Assembly: GCA_004009845.1 (NCBI GenBank)
Contig: RMBW01000039.1
Span: forward strand, 124,001-188,000
Source of the DNA: Davidsoniella eucalypti
Taxonomy: Eukaryota > Ascomycota > Sordariomycetes > Microascales > Ceratocystidaceae
Length of the DNA stretch: 64,000 bases
Reading direction: 5' to 3'
A program made the position numbers and the translations under genes. The notes under the pieces were generated by a model that had not been told where the DNA came from, did no database searches, and saw only the letters and a list, made by a program, of their open reading frames with translations. Of the stretch, positions 58,224-64,000 are shown piece after piece. The stretch's first letter is position 1. Each line of letters starts with the position of its first letter.

Positions 58224-58607
58224 ATGGCATCATCATCTATGGATAAAGGGCTATCTATAGATACCACAGACACCCCTGTTATACAGCTTGCCCCTCCTCC
58301 AACAATACACTACCACTCTCGAGAGGCACTTTTCCAAGGCATTAATGCATGGGCTTCTGTACGTGGGTACGCCTTTTCAACTGTGTCTTCTTACACCAAT
58401 GGTGGTATGAAATCAGTGGTCTATGGCTGCGATCGGCATGGCAAGCTTAACACATGTACAAAACCGTCTATACGTAAAGGCTCGTCTCGGGTAACTAACT
58501 GTCTTTTTTCTATTCTGGCATGTATAATTACTGTGTCGACTATAAGAGGATGGGGAGTTCTTTCGGGCCGCCGAAATACGCTGAGCTACGCAGAGAGTGG
58601 ACTATAG
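58224..58607 (+). pseudogene. MULE transposase, N-terminal remnant
   Basis: ATG at 58224; 127 codons. Residues 30-95 carry the signature of the N-terminal zinc DNA-binding segment of fungal MULE transposases: an ALFQGINAWASVRGYAFSTV helix-strand region, then VVYGCDRHGK and a basic SIRKGSSRVTNCLFSI. In full-length relatives this recognises the terminal inverted repeat. The frame then runs through the deletion region and stops without any catalytic domain. Confidence 0.82.
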
Positions 58608-58678
58608 AAGAGAAGAATGCATTCCTCGACTGGGAGATCGGTCAGGAGGCAGAATATGATGAGGGACCGTCTTCATAG
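58520..58678 (+). pseudogene. MULE transposase, C-terminal remnant
   Basis: A second frame, offset from the first, encodes about 52 residues, including SFGPPKYAELRREWT and LDWEIGQEAEYDEGPSS, and ends at TAG 58676-58678. It reads like the last residues of the same transposase; the stop lies inside the right terminal inverted repeat. The catalytic centre was lost between this and the N-terminal remnant. Confidence 0.6.
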
Positions 58679-58860
58679 ATTTTTACTGCTTTATAATATT
58701 CAATTACATATGTTTCATCTTATAGTAGTGATGAAGTGGTGATGCAATGTAAGAAATATTTTTGACTTCTTGTAATCGACGATGTCACGTGACTACAATT
58801 TCCTAATACGGCTAGCGTAACTGTGAAATTAAAATCCCAACTGTTAAATTAGCTTGACTC
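58660..58860 (-). repeat. MULE right terminal inverted repeat
   Basis: 201 bp, the inverted partner of 57939-58151. The innermost part overlaps the end of the transposase C-terminal frame. Confidence 0.92.
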
Positions 58861-58868
58861 TAAATTAA
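58861..58868. repeat. 8-bp target-site duplication, right
   Basis: TAAATTAA, identical to 57931-57938. Confidence 0.8.
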
Positions 58869-61674
58869 GGCTTAAAGCTTAGTCATAGGGTCAGACACAA
58901 ACATGTTGTCATTTAAAACTGCACATGAGACACCGTTAGGTGAAGGACGCGGCATAGAATTTAGAAAGAAAATAAATGTAAAAGGACCATGATACTCTAC
59001 ATTCGATCCAAGAGACTTTAGTTTTCTAAATCAAGCAGAATTCAATTGTCAAATCTTTTAATCTGCAAAGACGTGGTTTTACAAGTTTTTTTTTTTTTTG
59101 GCATGATGCAAGATTGAAGGGCAGGTTTTTAAAAAAAAAAAAAAAGAATGGCAGAAGAAGTACGAAAGCCTAGGAATCATTTCCTAAGTGGGACAAAATA
59201 GCTTTCTCTATCGTGCGCATACCAGATTACTATCGTTCCTGGACATAAACTCGTATAAGTAAGGGTGGACAATAGCAGAGATAGTGTATAGTCGCCCGTA
59301 GATGCTGGAGGTAGTGGTAGTGTGTATGTTGCTATCTGAAGCTGAGAAAATGGTTAAATGGCCAGCGTTGCAACAATGTACGAATGAGGGTCCCGACTGA
59401 ACTTGCCGTAGTTTGAGGCGGTAATGAATCACGCTGCAAAATGAGGGACTGAGCTAAAGGCAGGGGGATTGGATTCTTAGTAAACCTCTGCACTCTTCTG
59501 GCTTGGTGGAGGTTTCCGCGGGTTGCTTACTTGCAATAGCACTGGCAAGCTCATACGAGTTATAGCAAATTTACATGTGAGAGAACAGGCGGCTATTGGT
59601 GAGAACAGCGTGTCCCTGAACGATTTGCGGGGCTAGGGCGTATTGGAAGCCCACAAAAATGCATATGTATTATGGAAATGTAACCATACTATGTATAGCT
59701 ATGTGTATTTTTGTGAGGTGCTTGTCTCGAGCTGAGGTTTGACGAAATAAATACATATATAGTTGAGACTGGTTTTGACACCGATCTTGATACAGCAAAT
59801 ATATAGGCAGCCGGCTAGCTAGGATTAGGCAAAACAGCGCTTGATACAGACGGGATGTGGGCGGTACACTGCAAGCACAGCAAAATGGGGACCTGTAGTG
59901 TAAAGAATATATGGAGTCGTTCATGGAGCAGATGGATAACAATTAGACCTGTAAGCAGCTATAATCGATGGATAGGCTGCGATGCACCATGTGTGGCTAA
60001 CCAGGTGTGTGGTACTAAGATCAAAAGCTGTGACCGCCACGATGGATCGCGGTAATATATGAGATGAGGAAAGCCTGCATATTGTTATGATATCAGTCTG
60101 ACCGAGCGGCTGTGGTAAGTACATGTGTGTATGTATAGACAGACCAATGGCCACATTATTAATCAGCCAGCACCAGGACTGATTGACAGGAGTTGATACA
60201 GGGGGCCCGACGGAAGGAAGCTGGAGGGCGTCTTGTCAGGTGAAGGAACATCAGGGAAGCAAGTGTACGAAGAAACATGCGTCAAAGCACCTCTTAGACT
60301 AGCTAGTAAAGTAAAATTTGAGAGCTAGCTAATGATTCAGTGGTTGGGGGGAAGAAGCCCATAACTCCGGGCTGCTCCAGCAGTGTATCGCGCAGTGTAT
60401 CCTAGTATGAAAATGTAAGTATATCATAGTACGTCCTATCCCAAAGCACCCTGGTATATACATAAACAAGTAGTTGTATACATAACATTGATGCGTCGGT
60501 ATGTCAAGAAGGTCGCCGCTGTCTTGACGACTCGTGCAATAGACGCTAAAGCTAGGATTTACAGAGGGAACACTTATTATTAATTCCAGAGATGATAAAT
60601 ACAGAACTTTGCCCTCTTCTGCCTACTATCCGTGGCAATTTCTGCCACGGAGGGGCGTGCGGAGTTTGGAAGACAGTCTGCCTAGGCTTTCTGGGCTTCC
60701 TGGCCTATGTAGGTTGCTCGGAGTCGGTGCATAAGCGATTTTGTCTCTGGATGTGCCTGCAGGCCTGTATGGATCTTTGGGGCAGGACGAGGATGATAGT
60801 TTTCCCCAGGGCGCGGGAGGTCAGTTTGGGCATTGTATTATTGCAGTGGGAGAAATAAGCAGTGGTGATTGTAACAGCACTAGTTTTTGTGTGATACTAG
60901 AGGGTAGTAGTCGCAGTAGCTGCGATGTTTGGTGGAGCTCCGTTTGGAGCGCGAACAGGCGAAGTAAGTGCAAAACTGAAAAAAGAGTGCACACCACCCA
61001 CCCCAGCAATTGGCGCGAGGGTTCCTTCCATTCCAGGGTCGGTTGGGTTTCGTTGTTTCTTTTTTAATCGTCTATTTTTTTCTGTTTCTTTTTTTGTTTC
61101 TTTTCCTTTTCTTCGCCGACTTCTTTGCATTTGCATTCCGAATCACGCTGTTTGGCTTGATTTACCGCATTCCTACCTTTGACCGACTTTCCCCTTCGAG
61201 GCGGTTCCTCCTAAATCTATATCTTGTCTGGGCGTCCCACATTCTGGCCGTCTCCCTAGTCAGAACCTGGCGGACCAAACACACCCTCAGCATTAAGACT
61301 CACCTAGACTCACCTTTACTTTTCCCTTTACCAGATTTCCGCCCTCAGGTTCCGCCAAGTCGCCTTCGATTATCCGACCCTGCGATCGCCCCGATGTCCA
61401 TTAGCTTCTTGGCACGCACAATTCATGTCTCCGTCCGCCTACCAGTGACCGATCTGTGATGACTGCTAGACCGCGATCGTCGCTCCCCAGACCAGTAGAA
61501 GCCCAGTCTTACCAGCTGTATCATACCGACTTGATACAGCCCTTATCACCGAGTTCTGTTGCAGCTCTAGCTCACAGTAAGCGCTCTGGACCCAGCTAGA
61601 AGCCATCCTGCTGCTATCCTGCTGCCTATTGCTGCTGCCTGCGAGAGTAGAGTCTCCGGCTAGCGCATCCAACA
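58869..61674. other. Upstream region of the transcription factor gene
   Basis: No gene recognised. AT-rich with T and A runs near 59090-59145. From about 61000 the plus strand is pyrimidine-rich and GC rises, as expected for a long promoter and leader of the gene at 61675. The frames at 60592-60858 and 61010-61459 have no motif and are not supported. Confidence 0.5.
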
Positions 61675-64000
61675 ATGCCGCCCTCCTCATTGTCCAACCT
61701 GTTGCACTCGAACCCTACCGCTCGCTACGACACTTCTGCCCAGCCAATCAATGCGCCGCTGCAAGACTTGAACTTCCGGTCCAACGCTGGTGCTGGCCAC
61801 TCGGCCTTTGCTACATCGGCCTATGTACCACCATATGCTTCTCGGACAACGCCGCCGACTGCAGCTGTGCCACTAGCTTCCGGTTCCGATGGCAGCAAGT
61901 CACCGCATTCGACCAGCCGAAAATTGACCCCCAAAGCGGCCCGTCCAGCAAACCAGAGCGGCCCCCATGTATGCTCTGACTGCCAGCGCCAGTACTCGCG
62001 ACCAGAGCATCTCGCACGCCACATCCAAACTCACACACTAGGCAAGAGGTTCCCATGTCCTGTGTGTGGAAAGGCCTTTGCGCGTACCGATCTTCTGCGC
62101 CGACACACCCAGAACCACCAAAATAACGATGGCTCCAAGAAGCGCCGGACCGGCTCTGCAGCCTTCAACACTGGGCGTGTATCACATGCCTGCAAACAGT
62201 GCTCGTCGGCACGTGTAAAGTGCGAGGAATTGAAACCGTGTACGCGTTGTCGGAGCCGTAACTTGACCTGCGAGTACAACGCCAATGAGGCTGCCCTTGC
62301 TCACCACAACCCTCACCTTAAGATTGCCAATCCCGGATCTACACCAGCAACATCTCCCGGATCTTTGAGTAATCAGCAGCCATTACCACCAGTGCCACCA
62401 CCTGCTCAGTCTAATCCAAGCCAAGTTGTCTCTCATATGCAATATGGCACCCGACCATATATGCCTACGGGTCACTCTACAGTACCAATGTCTCATATGC
62501 CACCGCCTCCTTCTATGGTTTCATCAAATACACCGCCGTCACACGGTCTACAGCCACCATCAGGTTCATCTCCAAACGTCCATATATCACCATTTACGTC
62601 CTCGAACCATAGTAGCCCATCTAGCACTGTCTACTCACAAACTACGCCCACTGGAAACTTTCAAACCTATGGGAATAGCCCACTACAGCAACAGCTGACA
62701 TCAAACCAATATGGCGAACATACATCCACACCTGATAATTACGAGGAACAGCCCCATAGTAAGAGGCAACCCAGCCAGTATATCTTGTAACTCGCAACCC
62801 GGCTAACATATCTATCTCTAGACATAAACCACGTCACTAGTCTACAGCCTGTCGTGCCTCAAGCCTCAGGTACCGAGATGGATACAAGTATGGATCTTAG
62901 TGACTTAGGGCAGCTTTCATTTACAGATTTCCTCCGTGGCCTTATCTACGACCCAGTAGGTACGGCACAACCTACCGAAGGCTCGGCATTCCCCTTCCTT
63001 GATTATTGCAACGACGCTACTCTGGACCTAAATGAAGCCGACTACGGCCTCCTTGACTATCTCAACCTGCCCCTCGAGCTTCCACCAAGCAGTGAACAGC
63101 TCAGCTCGCACGAAGAAGCTGCCAACATCATCTGCTTGCGACGAGAACTAGCCTCACTATGGTCGCGCGACATTCACCGAACCTCATGCGAAACTACCGA
63201 AAATTGTTTGGTTCATGAACATTCTCGTCTGGATGTCAATGGGCACACTGACTTTTCCATGCCTGCTATGCAAGAAAGCCGCGATAAGCTCTGCTCTGTA
63301 TTCTCAGATAAAGTAACGTCTTCTGGGCGGGATAGCGTCCTGGCCCTTATCCTAGAAACATGCAAAAATCAAGCAATGGCAGCCCGTGTATCCTCGACAT
63401 TTCCTTCTATTGATGCGATGGACTGCTTTGTTCACGTATTCTTGGCATCTCATCTCGGCAAGCTCTCGAATTTCATACACTTTCCGACTTTAAAGCTCAA
63501 GGAATGCAAGCCTGAATGGCTCGCCTCGTTTGTGGCATCCGGAGCTGTGCTTACGCCAGTCACAACCATCCGCAGATTTGGCTATGCAGTCCAAGAAGCT
63601 GTAAGAATATCCACTGCTCTAAAGGTATGCTATATAATCAAGACAAAAATTATGGAGCTTATCTAGCCCTATATACTAATGATCTCATTCTAGCTTGAAA
63701 ACAAGTCCGAAATCAACGATCAATTGTACTTTTTGCAATCTACCATTATCCTGCAAGATCTTGGTCTCTGGAGTGGCAATAGAACCCGAATGATAGCTGC
63801 CGAATCGTTTTTGAGTTTCCCTATAAATGTAAATATCTCTCCAGCTTCTCCCTATATAGTATACTGATACTAGTCCCATCAACTAACACACTATAGGTCT
63901 TGCGCTCACGCGGTAAATTTCAACGAACCACATACCCGCTGATCATCGTAAACCCGAGTGATGAGGGTCCGGTCCTTGAACAGAAGTGGAAAAACTGGTG
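61675..64000 (+). CDS. C2H2 plus Zn2Cys6 transcription factor (3' end missing)
   Basis: Nuclear DNA-binding regulator, cut by the window edge. Exons 61675-62758, 62822-63624, 63694-63828 and 63897 onward (708 residues within the window). Two C2H2 fingers: C100/C103/H116/H120 (VCSDCQRQYSRPEHLARH) and C128/C131/H144/H148 (CPVCGKAFARTDLLRRH). A Zn2Cys6 cluster follows with C173, C176, C183, C189, C192 and C199 (CKQCSSARVKC, CTRCRSRNLTC). Residues 210-360 are Pro/Ser/Gln-rich. From about 470 on it resembles the fungal-specific transcription factor middle region (LASHLGKLSNFIHFPTLKL, FGYAVQEAVRISTAL, DLGLWSGN). The donor at 62759 (GTAAGA) was chosen because the nearer GTATAT leads into a stop; GCTAAC before the acceptor fits a branch site. 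Combined C2H2/C6 factors occur in several regulators (Cmr1/Pig1, RegA-like); targets are unknown. Confidence 0.92.

Larger units (their letters stand above)
57939..58860 (+). mobile_element. Non-autonomous Mutator-like element (MULE)
   Basis: A complete 922-bp DNA transposon beginning GAGTCAAGCTAATTTAACAG and ending in its reverse complement, bounded by 8-bp duplications (TAAATTAA). Long terminal inverted repeats (213 and 201 bp), the target-duplication size and a truncated transposase with a FAR1-like N-terminal DNA-binding segment all point to the Mutator superfamily (fungal Hop-like elements). The centre of the transposase, with the catalytic DDE core, is missing, so the copy can move only if a full-length relative supplies enzyme. 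Arms remain almost identical apart from one 12-bp difference, suggesting recent activity. Confidence 0.92.

Overview
The window looks like a nuclear contig of a filamentous ascomycete (Pezizomycotina). Genes carry short GT...AG introns (about 24 bp in a tRNA, mostly 49-225 bp in mRNAs). The gene set includes a velvet-family regulator of the VelB type, a C2H2 plus Zn2Cys6 transcription factor and a standalone anthranilate phosphoribosyltransferase. Coding islands are GC-richer than the long AT-rich non-coding stretches between them. I cannot place it to class or species from sequence alone.

Layout. At 1.3-3.0 kb lies velB (minus). From 3.0 to 17.3 kb is a gene-poor AT-rich stretch with an intron-containing tRNA-Leu(CAG) at 9.25-9.36 kb. 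A GC-rich 767-bp insert with a (AAC)14 tail and 14-bp target-site duplications sits directly against the 5' end of that tRNA. At 17.3-24.0 kb are a secreted, cysteine-free Gly/Thr-rich repeat protein with regularly spaced dibasic sites, trpD/TRP4 with an upstream Gcn4/CpcA-type site, and a single-pass membrane protein. At 28.4-30.3 kb is a mitochondrial-type family III CoA-transferase, followed at 31.8-32.4 kb by a frameshifted non-LTR reverse transcriptase relic. At 33.2-39.0 kb are a PHD-finger protein, QRI7 (mitochondrial tRNA t6A synthesis) and PRE2 (proteasome beta5). At 40.3-45.3 kb is a five-exon-free, three-exon tricalbin of 1479 aa. A second gene-poor stretch runs from 45.3 to 53.8 kb, with a 33-nt A run and a large imperfect inverted repeat. 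At 53.8-55.7 kb is a FYVE plus RING protein. At 57.94-58.86 kb is a complete but internally deleted Mutator-like element with 201/213-bp terminal inverted repeats and an 8-bp target duplication. A transcription factor gene begins at 61.7 kb and runs off the right edge.

The genes do not form a pathway or biosynthetic cluster; they are mostly housekeeping or regulatory genes with their own promoters. TRP4 and the membrane-protein gene are convergent, as are QRI7 and PRE2. The most unusual items are the retroposon-like insert touching the tRNA gene, the dibasic-site repeat protein, and the non-autonomous Mutator-like element. Protein models with introns were joined by hand from splice sites that keep frame and restore family motifs.
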